From NCBI RefSeq assembly GCF_000186865.1, contig NW_008705564.1, positions 969,834 to 1,021,582 of the forward strand: a stretch of DNA of 51,749 nucleotides. Reading direction: 5' to 3'. The position numbers and the translations under genes were made by a program. Below the pieces are notes generated by a model. It was not told where the DNA came from and searched no databases. It was given only the letters and a program-made list of their open reading frames with translations. Below are positions 9,967-17,763 of this stretch, in pieces (position 1 is the stretch's first letter; the number at the start of each line of letters is the position of its first letter). The stretch is from Aureococcus anophagefferens. Taxonomy: Eukaryota > Sar > Pelagophyceae > Pelagomonadales > Pelagomonadaceae.

Positions 9967-10935
9967 TTACGCCAGCGCGGCGATCGCGGCCGCGTCGTGC
10001 TTCGGCGTCGCGCCCGGCCGCGTCGCGACCCAGGACCCGAGGCGCGTCGCGGCGGCGAGCGCCTCCTCCGGCGCCTCGCCGCGCAGGAGGCCGACGACGA
10101 GCCGCGCGCAGAACGAGTCGCCGCTGCCGACCGTGTCCGCGACGTCCACGGCGACGCCGGGCGCGGCGACGACGCCGCCCTTCGTCGCGAGCGCCGCGCC
10201 GCGCTCCGCGCGCGTCACCACGAGGTGCTCGGCCTGCAGCCGGTCGTGCAAGAGCAGCAATTTGTCGTCCGGCGGCGCGCCCTGGCCGACGCCGAGCCAC
10301 GCGGAGACCTCCTCCAACTCGTCCTCGTTCATCTTCAGCACCCAGCAGTTCTCCAACAGCGGCTCGACGACGTCGCGCGGGGACACGCCGTCGGGCATGG
10401 GCCGCAGGTTCACGTCGAAGACGCGCTTCGGCGCCGCCTCGGCGCAGGCCCGGATCGTCGCCGCCGTCTTCTCGCCGCGGAGCGCGAGCGAGCCGTGCAC
10501 GACGCAGTCGGCCGAGCGCGCGACGGAGACCACCAAATCCGTCGCGAGGACCTCGTCCCAGGCCGAGGGGCTGTCGATGGTGTAGGTCGCGTCGCCCGCG
10601 GCGTCGACGACGCAGGACACGAAGCCCGTCTCGAGGCCCCCGGCCGTCTGCACGAGCGACGCGTCGACGCCCGCGGCCTCCAGGCGCCGCGTCGCGTCGC
10701 GGCCCAAAGCGTCGTCGCCGACGGCCGAGGCGTAGACGGAGTGGGCGCCGAGCTGCGCGGCGTGCACGGCGACGTTGAGCGGCGCGCCGCCGAGGAAGAC
10801 GCCGTTGGGCAGGCTGTCGTAGAGCGTCTCGCCGATGCTCAGGATGGAAGGCGGCGGCGCAGTCGGCGGCGCGAGCGCTTGGGCGCGGGTGAGCACGGCG
10901 AATGCGAGCAGCGTTCGCAGCGACTTAGGCGTCAT
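9967..10935 (-). CDS. PfkB-family carbohydrate kinase (fructokinase-like)
   Basis: A 322-residue protein. PfkB signature one is GGAPLNVAVHAAQLGA, near residue 50, and signature two is DTVGSGDSFCA near the C-terminus, where the Asp of GSGD is the catalytic base. The family phosphorylates sugars such as fructose or ribose with ATP; the substrate here is not certain. The ATG at 10935 was chosen because it starts a signal-like N-terminus (LRTLLAFAVLTRAQALAPP) with an ALAP motif seen at stramenopile plastid signal cleavage sites. The frame remains open further upstream, but that part is repetitive DNA. Confidence 0.9.
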   Translation of the reverse strand: MTPKSLRTLLAFAVLTRAQALAPPTAPPPSILSIGETLYDSLPNGVFLGGAPLNVAVHAAQLGAHSVYASAVGDDALGRDATRRLEAAGVDASLVQTAGGLETGFVSCVVDAAGDATYTIDSPSAWDEVLATDLVVSVARSADCVVHGSLALRGEKTAATIRACAEAAPKRVFDVNLRPMPDGVSPRDVVEPLLENCWVLKMNEDELEEVSAWLGVGQGAPPDDKLLLLHDRLQAEHLVVTRAERGAALATKGGVVAAPGVAVDVADTVGSGDSFCARLVVGLLRGEAPEEALAAATRLGSWVATRPGATPKHDAAAIAALA

Positions 10936-11087
10936 CTTTGCGGGCTGGCGGGCGCGATCTTGGACACACATGCGATCTTGGACACACATGCGATCACACA
11001 TGCGATCTTGGCCACACATGCCGGTCGAGAGCTTCAACCAGAGATCAAGCAAGCATCAAGAACTCGCTAAATATTGCTGCCACAAAT
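10936..11087. promoter_or_regulatory. Short divergent intergenic region, presumed shared promoter
   Basis: Only 152 bp separate the start codons of the PfkB kinase (minus) and the SMP-30 protein (plus). Nearly half of it is the 18-bp tandem repeat at 10954-11019. Promoter function is inferred from position; no element was recognised. Confidence 0.45.
10954..11019. repeat. 18-bp tandem repeat, four copies (one shortened)
   Basis: The unit GCGATCTTGGACACACAT begins at 10954 and 10972. A 12-bp version lacking TTGGAC starts at 10990, and a one-mismatch copy at 11002. It lies between two divergent start codons. Confidence 0.95.
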
Positions 11088-12248
11088 ATGGCCATGAACG
11101 GGCGTGGGCTCCTCCTCTGCGCGCTGCTGAGGCATGCCTTCTGCGCAATGGAGCTCGTCGGCGACGAAGCAAAGTGGGACGCCATCTTCGCGTCGCGCGA
11201 GGCGGAGCTCGTGGCCTCGGGCTTCCAGTGGCCCGAGGGCCCGCGGTGGACCAAGAGCAAGGGCTTGCTCTTCAGCGACACGATCTCCGGCAAGATGTAC
11301 CGCTGGGACGAAGCCACGAAGAGCGCCGTCGTCTTCCTCGACGACGCCGGCGGCTGCCCGAAGGCGAACCTCGTCGAGGGCTACGAGTGCGCGGCGGGCC
11401 AGGCCGAGCCGGGCCCCAACGGGCTCTCGAGGGAGTACCCGTACGTCAAGAAGCGCAAGCCGAGCCACAACATCGCCGTCTGCCAGCACGGCGCGCGGCG
11501 CCTCGCCCAGATGGACCTGAATTCCCGGGAGATGACGGAGCTCGTCGCCTACGTCGACGGCAAGCGGCTCAACGGTCCCAACGACGTCGCGCGCGTCGGC
11601 GCGCACGACTTCATCTTCACGGACCCCTACTATGCTCTCTTAGAACAGGACCGCTTCTACGACCACGTCTACACGGAGGAGAAGTCGGAGCTGGGCTTCG
11701 CCGGCGTCTGGCGCCACGACGCCTTCGAAAACGTCACGCGCGCGCTCGTCGACGATTTGGAAAGGCCCAACGGGCTGGCCCTGATCCCCAGGGGCGACCA
11801 GCTCGTCGTCAGCGACTGCTGCCAGGGCGCGACGCCGACGTGCCCCGCCGGCGAGGCGCGCTGGAACGTCTACGACCTGTCGCGCGACCTGTGGCGGGCG
11901 ACGTTCGTTAGGCGGATCGAGCACGCCGACGACGTCAAGGAGGGCTGCGCGGACGGCTTCGTGTACCACGCCTGGTTCCACGTGCTGCTCGCCTCCTGCC
12001 CCGGGGGGTTGTGCGTCGTCGGCCTCGACGAGGGCGCGGTGATCGCGAAGCTCCGTTTCGGGGGCAGCGTCGCGAACGTCGAGCTCGGCGGCGGCTACGC
12101 GTGGATCACGGGCAACGGCGGCCTCTACCGCATCAAGCTCAACGACGAAAAGCCCGCGGACGTCGTGAAGCCCTTCGCGGAGAGCCTCCAGGGCCGGGCC
12201 GAGACGGGCGCGCACCTCCGCCCGCCGCCGCCGTCGGCGGAGCTCTGA
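11088..12248 (+). CDS. SMP-30/gluconolactonase-type beta-propeller, probably secreted
   Basis: A 386-residue protein from the ATG at 11088, beginning with a hydrophobic signal (GRGLLLCALLRHAFC). Hallmarks of the SMP-30/gluconolactonase/LRE family are EGPRW near residue 45, a LNGPNDV metal-site motif with FTDPYY after it, and PNGLAL with VVSD. These proteins use a divalent metal to hydrolyse lactones or related esters on a six-bladed propeller. Several Cys residues fit an extracellular or lumenal location. The upstream in-frame extension is only the 18-bp repeat, so I did not include it. Confidence 0.85.
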   Translation: MAMNGRGLLLCALLRHAFCAMELVGDEAKWDAIFASREAELVASGFQWPEGPRWTKSKGLLFSDTISGKMYRWDEATKSAVVFLDDAGGCPKANLVEGYECAAGQAEPGPNGLSREYPYVKKRKPSHNIAVCQHGARRLAQMDLNSREMTELVAYVDGKRLNGPNDVARVGAHDFIFTDPYYALLEQDRFYDHVYTEEKSELGFAGVWRHDAFENVTRALVDDLERPNGLALIPRGDQLVVSDCCQGATPTCPAGEARWNVYDLSRDLWRATFVRRIEHADDVKEGCADGFVYHAWFHVLLASCPGGLCVVGLDEGAVIAKLRFGGSVANVELGGGYAWITGNGGLYRIKLNDEKPADVVKPFAESLQGRAETGAHLRPPPPSAEL

Positions 12249-12629
12249 GGGTAAACTTTCGGCGCAGGAGCTCAGGTAGATAGTTGCAGCTCAACACTAC
12301 CGCTCGCGGATCGCAGCGCACACTTTACGACGCCGAGTCCGCCAGCACGCGCGCGCCCGCGGCGCCCTGCCACTAGTGCCTGCATCATCGCGAGTCGAGG
12401 AACTCCTGCATCCCCGGCACCATCTTGCCTCCGCTGAGATTTACTCTCATGTTGCCGGCCGGATGGGAGGAATCATGGCCGGCGCAGTTGCAAGCGGCCC
12501 GCCCAGCGTGAGAAGCACAGCGGGGCAGCCCCATTCAATATCACTGACCTTTCCCCGCAAGTTTCAACAAATGAGCCGTTGTTGAACGTTTTATGAATGC
12601 GATGGCTCGGTAGAGGGCTGCTCGTCAGG
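12249..12629. other. Intergenic region, nothing recognised
   Basis: A 381-bp gap of lower GC than the genes. A 69-codon ORF inside it (12376-12585) has no recognisable features, and I see no RNA structure or repeat. Confidence 0.55.
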
Positions 12630-13775
12630 ATGGCGACCTGGCTGCTCGAGCCCGAGTTCGAGCGCTACGAGGAGACGAAGGAGCGGAAACTCGTCTTCGC
12701 GGCGCACGACCCCTCGGCGCGGAACCACGTGCTCGCGCTCTGCGACGCCTGCGACGGCTTGGGCCCCTGCAGCTACGTGGACCTGAGTTTTTGCGACTTC
12801 CAGGACCCGGACTGGCACTCGCGCCTCCTCGACGGCTTCGGGCCCTTCGACGGCTTGGTCGTGGGCTGCTCGAGCAACGGCAGGGAGTTCGAGCTCATCG
12901 CGACGGCGAAGCTCGAGCATCGGAACGCGAAAACGGTCATGCTCGCGGAGCTGGGCCTCGGCCGGCCGGGCGTGCCGCGCCTCGCGGGGCTCGCCGAAGC
13001 GTCGGCGCCGGATTTAATCCTCGTGACCAACGAGCGCGCCGAGGCGAGCGTCGCGGCGCGGCTCGACGCGGTCGGGGCGAAGAAAACACGGGTCGTCCTC
13101 GGCGGCTCGGGCCACCTGGAAAAGCTCCGAAGCTCGAGGACGGGGGAGCTCGACCGCGACGCCGTGCGCGCGGCGTACAACTGCGCGCGCGACGCGGCGC
13201 TCGTCGCCTACTTTGCGTGCTGCGACGACGCCGCGTTCGAAGTCACCGCGGACGACGTCGCGGCGATGGTCGACAAGGCGCTCGACGTCGTCGCCGGCGC
13301 GGAGAAGGTCCTCCTCGTGGTGCGCCCCCACCCGCGGGCCTCGGCGGCGGCGCACGGCGCGTGCCGACGGTTGTTGAGTGGCTTCGAGCACGTCAACTAC
13401 GACGAGCACTCGGCCGTCGATTTGGACAGCCTCCTGCGCGCCGCGGACGCGGCGCTGTCCTACGGCTCGACGACGGGCCTCGAGGCCGCGGCGCTGGGCG
13501 TGCCGACGGCGTTCGTGGTCGGGGGCTGGGCGGGCCAGCGCGCGTACCTCGACGACCAGTACGCGCACTGCGACGGCGCGTACCCGCGTCTGTCGACGGC
13601 CGCGGACGGCGCGGCCTTCCTCGCGCAGGCGCGCCGGGCCGGCGGCCGCCGGGCGCCGGCGGCCGACGCGGACCACACGACGGGGGCCCTGGAGCGGTGC
13701 CGGGCGGCGCTGGCGACGGTGCTGGCGGCGAAGCCGGGGCCCTACGACGGGCTGAACTTTAAGGTGGTGGTGTAA
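12630..13775 (+). CDS. GT-B-fold glycosyltransferase-like protein
   Basis: A 381-residue protein if the ATG at 12630 is used; an in-frame ATG at 12597 adds 11 residues. The C-terminal half looks like the nucleotide-sugar domain of GT-B enzymes: VVRPHPR near residue 230, an AVDLDSLLRAADAAL helix, YGSTTGLEAAALGVPTAF and a following Gly/Trp segment. The N-terminal half contains alternating hydrophobic strands compatible with the other Rossmann domain. No signal peptide is clear. The donor and acceptor are unknown and the family assignment is tentative. Confidence 0.6.
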   Translation: MATWLLEPEFERYEETKERKLVFAAHDPSARNHVLALCDACDGLGPCSYVDLSFCDFQDPDWHSRLLDGFGPFDGLVVGCSSNGREFELIATAKLEHRNAKTVMLAELGLGRPGVPRLAGLAEASAPDLILVTNERAEASVAARLDAVGAKKTRVVLGGSGHLEKLRSSRTGELDRDAVRAAYNCARDAALVAYFACCDDAAFEVTADDVAAMVDKALDVVAGAEKVLLVVRPHPRASAAAHGACRRLLSGFEHVNYDEHSAVDLDSLLRAADAALSYGSTTGLEAAALGVPTAFVVGGWAGQRAYLDDQYAHCDGAYPRLSTAADGAAFLAQARRAGGRRAPAADADHTTGALERCRAALATVLAAKPGPYDGLNFKVVV

Positions 13776-13821
13776 GGTTCCTGGATGCCTTTCTCTCGGT
13801 GGGGGGCGTATGTTATCGCAA

Positions 13822-13891
13822 CGAACCAGATCCATGGTACGACGGGCAAAAAAAAACCGAACCAGATCCATGGTACGGCGGGCAAAAAAAA
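13822..13891. repeat. 36-bp tandem duplication carrying T-runs, downstream of 5S rRNA
   Basis: Two copies (from 13822 and 13858) share CGAACCAGATCCATGGTACG-type sequence followed by eight or nine A. Read on the minus strand they give two successive T-runs just beyond the 5S rRNA 3' end. Confidence 0.9.
13883..13890 (-). terminator. Pol III terminator (T-run)
   Basis: Eight consecutive T on the minus strand directly follow the 3' end of the 5S rRNA, the usual RNA polymerase III stop signal. A second T-run in the downstream repeat copy (near 13848-13856) could act as a backup. Confidence 0.8.
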
Positions 13892-13892
13892 C

Positions 13893-14006
13893 GAGCAACA
13901 CTCGGGATTCCAACGTGGTCACCCACCGTAGTACTAACCAAGCTCGATCCGGCTTAACTTCGCTGAGCTGACGGGAAGCGGTGCTCTCCGAATGATATGG
14001 TCGCTC
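13893..14006 (-). rRNA. 5S ribosomal RNA
   Basis: About 114 nt on the minus strand. The ends pair as helix I (GAGCGAC with GTTGCTC, one G-U). Conserved parts in order are a GCGACCATA 5' end, AGCACCGCTTCCCGTCAG, the A-box-like GAAGTTAAGC, and the C-box region TTGGTTAGTACTACGGTGGG followed by TGACCACGTTGGAA. A T-run terminates it. It is a single copy between protein genes, not next to a large rRNA operon. Exact ends may be off by a few bases. Confidence 0.95.
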
Positions 14007-14180
14007 GTGTGATTGTCACACGCAAAACCAACTATAAACACCAACTAGCCGATTTGGGTTCGAGGCGGGGCAGCACGTTCGCGGGGCTGCTTATAAACTT
14101 CAACCTGTTTGATTGAACCCGCACAAAACAGCCAAACCCTCAGACCACCGCAGCTCTCGCAGCTCAGCTCTCGTGACACC

Positions 14181-14705
14181 ATGCGCACCTTCACGCTCGC
14201 TGCCATCATAGCCGCCGCCGCCGCGCTGCGCCCGACGCAGCGACCGAACTTCGCGGTGGCCCGCAAGGCCATGGCGAACGCCGTCCTCGCCGGCGCGGCG
14301 ATCGCCGGCGCCGCGGCCGCGCGCGCCGACACGCTCGACCCGGCGACGTCGCTCGTCGGCGAGCTCGCGGGCCTCAAGGCCGACGTGCGCGCGGGCAAGG
14401 CCAACGCGCGCAAGGTGAAGCAGGCGACGGCGCGCACGCTCGCGCCGCTCACTCGCGCGATGACGAAGAACCCGCTCAACGAGCGCACCGACTACGGCGA
14501 CCTCATCGCGCAGAAGATGACGTCGGACCTCACCAAGCTCGCCGACGCCGTCGAGGCCAAGGACGGCTTCGAACCCGTGCGCGGGCCCACGGGCGACATC
14601 TCCTACCCGGCGGGCAACGTGGAGAAGCTCCTCACGTCCATGACGGAGAACACGAAGGCCTACTGCCAGGTCCTCGACTGCGACAACCTGCTCATCTACC
14701 GGTAG
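14181..14705 (+). CDS. Probable thylakoid-lumen protein (PSII extrinsic-like?)
   Basis: A 174-residue protein. The N-terminus has three successive targeting segments: a short hydrophobic signal (LAAIIAAAAAL), a basic, transit-like stretch (RPTQRPNFAVARK), and a second hydrophobic helix (AVLAGAAIAGAAAARA|D) ending in an Ala-x-Ala site, as in lumenal proteins of secondary plastids. The mature 120 residues are helical, with KADVRAGKANARKVK and two Cys near the end (CQVLDC). The size and helical character resemble PsbQ'/Psb31-type photosystem II extrinsic proteins, but I cannot confirm that. The targeting inference is stronger than the functional one. Confidence 0.6.
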   Translation: MRTFTLAAIIAAAAALRPTQRPNFAVARKAMANAVLAGAAIAGAAAARADTLDPATSLVGELAGLKADVRAGKANARKVKQATARTLAPLTRAMTKNPLNERTDYGDLIAQKMTSDLTKLADAVEAKDGFEPVRGPTGDISYPAGNVEKLLTSMTENTKAYCQVLDCDNLLIYR

Positions 14706-14983
14706 TGGTGGTCCTTGTAAGAGGTGTAGTTCGACGCGGCTCTCTCGGCGCGCGCGAGTCCGCTCGCGGCGCGCGCGTCGGCCGCGCGGCCGCGCTTTGG
14801 CTCTTCGAGGCGCCGCGTTCCAGCGAAAGCAGGCGCGCCCCGACGACGACGACGACGCGACAGGGGGCTCCAGCGTAGCGCGAGAGCCGTCGCCGCATGC
14901 CCACGCTGCGAAGGTATTGCGACGCTGCAACTAGCCGACCTTGAAGCGCGCGAAGCGCTGCGACGCACCAAGAGCGGAGAGCA

Positions 14984-16621
14984 ATGCAAGCCGCGTTGCG
15001 CCGAGCGGCGCGGCGCCCAACGGCGGCGCGCGCCGTCGGTCGCGCCCTCAGCGCGCGCGCCGACGCGCCGAACATCTACTGCGACCCGCACAAGTTCGAC
15101 TACCTGCGCGAGATCCTGAACGCGCGGGTCTACGACGTGGCTGTCGAGACGCCGCTGCAGCGCGCGAACTCGCTGAGCCGCAAGGTCGGGGCGGAGTGCC
15201 TCATCAAGCGCGAGGACACGCAGCCCGTCTTCAGTTTCAAGATCCGCGGCGCCTACAACAAGATCGTGTCGCTCGGCGACGCCGCGCTCGCGAAGGGCGT
15301 CGTCGCCTGCTCCGCGGGCAATCACGCGCAGGGCGTCGCCATGAGCTGCAACTACCTGAAGGCGCCGGCGACGATCGTCATGCCGCGGGGCACGCCGCGC
15401 ATCAAGGTCGACGCCGTCGCCCAGCACGGCGGCGACTACGTGCGGGTCCTGCTGCACGGCGATTCCTACGACGACGCGTACGCGGAGGCGACGCGCTTGG
15501 TGGAGGAGGAGGGCCGCACGCTCATCCACCCCTTCGACGACCCTCTAGTCATCGCCGGCCAGGGGAGCGTCGGCGCGGAGATCCTGCGCCAGACGAACGG
15601 GAAGCGGCTGGACGCGATCTTCTGCTGCTGCGGGGGAGGCGGTCTCCTGGCGGGCGTCGCGGCCTACGTCAAGCAGGTGCGGCCGGGCGTGCGCGTCTAC
15701 GGCGTCGAGGCCGTCGACGCCGCGGGCATGACGGCGTCGCTGGCCGCGGGCGAGCGGGTCGTCCTGGACCGCGTCGGATTGTTCGCGGACGGCGCCGCGG
15801 TCAAGGCCGTGGGGACGGAGACGTACCGGTTGGCGGCGCGCTACGTCGACGGCATGGTCACGGTGGACAACGACGAGATCTGCGCGGCGATCAAGCAGGG
15901 CTTCGAGGACACGCGGTGCGTGCTCGAGCCCGCGGGCGCGCTGGCGCTCGCGGGCCTCCGGAAGCACGTCGAGTCTTCCGACGAGGCCGGCGGCACCTAC
16001 GTGGCCGTCGCGTCGGGCGCGAACATGGACTTCGACCGGCTGCGCTTCGTGTCGGAGCGCGCGGACCGGTCGGAGGTGCGGCTCGCGTGCACGATGCCCG
16101 AATCGCCCGGCGCGTTCCAGAAGTTCTACGGTTTGATCTACCCCTGCAACGTCACGGAGTTCTCCTACCGCTACCACCGCGCCGACGCGCCGGCGGACGT
16201 CATCGTCGCGTTCCAGCCGCAGACGGACCAATTCATGGACCGCCTCGCGGCGCACGGCTACGCGCCGCGCGACATCACGGACGACGAGCTCGTCAACACG
16301 CACCTGCGCCACCTCAACGGCGGGCGCTCCGAGTTCGTCGGCGACGAGCGCATCTTCCGCTTCGAGTTCCCCGAGGCGCCGGGCGCGCTCAAGAACTTCC
16401 TCGCGCACTTTGAGACGGACGCGTTCAACTGCAGCCTCTTCCACTACCGCAACTACGGCCACGACTTCGGCCGCGTGCTCGTCGGCGTCCAGGCGACGAC
16501 GGACCGGGCGGAGCGCAAGCTCAACGACTTCCTCGAGAAGCTCGGCTACCGCTACACCGAGGAGACGCACAACCCGACCTACGTCCAGTTCCTCACGAGC
16601 CAGCGCTGCCCGAAACGGTAG
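14984..16621 (+). CDS. ilvA: Threonine ammonia-lyase, biosynthetic (threonine deaminase)
   Basis: A 545-residue protein, the usual length for the biosynthetic enzyme. It converts threonine to 2-oxobutanoate with PLP, the first step of isoleucine synthesis. The PLP lysine lies in SFKIRGAYN near residue 87, SAGNHAQGVA follows, and the Gly-rich phosphate loop is CCGGGGLLAG near 212. Two ACT-like regulatory domains (about 365-540; MPESPGAFQKF and FPEAPGALKNF) suggest feedback control by isoleucine. The Arg/Ala-rich N-terminus (about 25 residues) looks like an organellar presequence; plastid or mitochondrion cannot be decided. Confidence 0.95.
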   Translation: MQAALRRAARRPTAARAVGRALSARADAPNIYCDPHKFDYLREILNARVYDVAVETPLQRANSLSRKVGAECLIKREDTQPVFSFKIRGAYNKIVSLGDAALAKGVVACSAGNHAQGVAMSCNYLKAPATIVMPRGTPRIKVDAVAQHGGDYVRVLLHGDSYDDAYAEATRLVEEEGRTLIHPFDDPLVIAGQGSVGAEILRQTNGKRLDAIFCCCGGGGLLAGVAAYVKQVRPGVRVYGVEAVDAAGMTASLAAGERVVLDRVGLFADGAAVKAVGTETYRLAARYVDGMVTVDNDEICAAIKQGFEDTRCVLEPAGALALAGLRKHVESSDEAGGTYVAVASGANMDFDRLRFVSERADRSEVRLACTMPESPGAFQKFYGLIYPCNVTEFSYRYHRADAPADVIVAFQPQTDQFMDRLAAHGYAPRDITDDELVNTHLRHLNGGRSEFVGDERIFRFEFPEAPGALKNFLAHFETDAFNCSLFHYRNYGHDFGRVLVGVQATTDRAERKLNDFLEKLGYRYTEETHNPTYVQFLTSQRCPKR

Positions 16622-16658
16622 GGGCTGCGGTCGTAACCTCGCCGATTAGGACGCTGGT

Positions 16659-16820
16659 CGTTCCCGGTCGGGGGGAGCCATGTACGCGTCGTCGCGAGCT
16701 TCAACTAAAGTACTTGAACTGCAACATCGCCCGCATATCGTTCCCGGTCGGGGGGAGCCATGTACGCGTCGTCGCGAGCTTCAACTAAAGTACTTGAACT
16801 GCAACATCGCCCGCATATCG
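16659..16820. repeat. 80-bp tandem duplication, two copies
   Basis: Two essentially identical 80-bp units start at 16659 and 16739, each with a TCGGGGGGAGCCATGTACGC segment and ending GCCCGCATAT. Each unit contains an ATG. They sit immediately before the truncated GST reading frame. Confidence 0.95.
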
Positions 16821-16821
16821 T

Positions 16822-17080
16822 CGCCGACGCGCCGACGGTCGTGGACCTGGGCCTCTTCTACATCCTCTACGAGCTCGGCGAGGACGACATCTGCCCCGAC
16901 TGGGCCGACAAGTTCGGCCTGCCCCTGCTGCGCGCGTTCGCGGACCGCGTCGCCGCGCGGCCGCAGATCGCCGCGTTCCTCGCGTCGCCGGCGCGCATGC
17001 CGCGCTACGCCCGGGAACCCTCTGGCGCGAGCCTCTACACCTACCTCGCCGGGCGCGACTCGCCCGACTTAAGCCTCTAG
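16822..17080 (+). pseudogene. 5'-truncated glutathione S-transferase (C-terminal domain only)
   Basis: About 85 residues match the all-helical C-terminal domain of GSTs: APTVVDLGLFYILYEL, a PLLRAFADRVAARPQIAAFLAS helix characteristic of the family, then a short tail to a stop at 17080. The thioredoxin-like N-terminal half is absent, and only about 200 bp separate this from the end of ilvA. An ATG in the 80-bp duplication upstream is in frame, so a small protein could still be made. The stop codon directly abuts the stop of the convergent minus-strand gene. It is most likely a remnant or a partial duplicate. Confidence 0.65.
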
Positions 17081-17563
17081 CTAGAGCCGCTTCCACGTGT
17101 CGGGCCCCATGAGCCCGCCCATGAAGTAGACCAGCAGCCGCATGGGCGCGCAGCCGATCTGCTCGATGGCCCAGGGCACGAAGGTCGGGCCCCAGCGGAT
17201 GATCATGTACCACTTGAAGAGGAACCAGTTGAGCCCCGGGAAGAAGACGCGGAACAGCGGCGGGAACGTCAGCCAGTAGACCGTGTTCCGGATGTTCTCC
17301 GGCACGCCGACCTTGGAGCACTCGAAGGCGAACCGCGCCTCGGCCGCGGGGATGCGCACGCCCGTGTGCCACTCCGAGATGTGCGCGTGGCACCAGCTCC
17401 CGGGCAGCCAGGGGTCGAAGACGCTCAGGAACCAGCGCAGCGAGTAGATGGGGTAGAACCGCGACGCGCCGCCCTTCTTCTCCTCCTGGGGCTCCTCTTC
17501 TTTGGTTTCTGGCGCCTCCATGATCGTGTTCGACTCCGCGCCGGGCGCCGCCTCCGACGCCAT
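17081..17563 (-). CDS. Hypothetical protein with hydrophobic aromatic C-terminus
   Basis: A 160-residue protein if translated from the ATG at 17563; in-frame ATGs at 17605 and 17692 would lengthen it, and I cannot decide between them. The N-terminus is acidic (KEEEPQEEKK). The remainder is rich in Trp, Phe and Pro (FYPIYSLRWFLSVFDPWLPG; FPPLFRVFFPGLNWFLFKWY), which suggests a membrane-embedded or peripheral membrane protein. No family was recognised. The stop codon directly abuts the GST remnant. Confidence 0.6.
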   Translation of the reverse strand: MASEAAPGAESNTIMEAPETKEEEPQEEKKGGASRFYPIYSLRWFLSVFDPWLPGSWCHAHISEWHTGVRIPAAEARFAFECSKVGVPENIRNTVYWLTFPPLFRVFFPGLNWFLFKWYMIIRWGPTFVPWAIEQIGCAPMRLLVYFMGGLMGPDTWKRL

Positions 17564-17763
17564 GGCGCAAGGGCTGCCAGAAAAGTCTCGTCGCTTGCCG
17601 TGCATGTTGAAGGCATCGTGGCCTTGCGGGGCGAGATTAGGACGCAACGACGGCCCCGAGACCATCGCGCTCAAGGTCGCCAACCTGAGCATCGCCTAAG
17701 GCGCGGAGGACTCCATCTTACGAGGTCGCGATTCGGGGGGGGGGGGCGGGGCTTCTTCGGGGC

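Noticed and set aside
10936..11052. N-terminal extension of the PfkB kinase through the 18-bp repeat
   Set aside because: The added residues are a direct translation of tandem repeats (CVQDRM type) and the first codon is not ATG; the signal-like start at 10935 fits better.
14050..14075. GGTTCGAGGC sequence resembling a tRNA B box
   Set aside because: No matching A box, acceptor stem or anticodon arm can be drawn around it.
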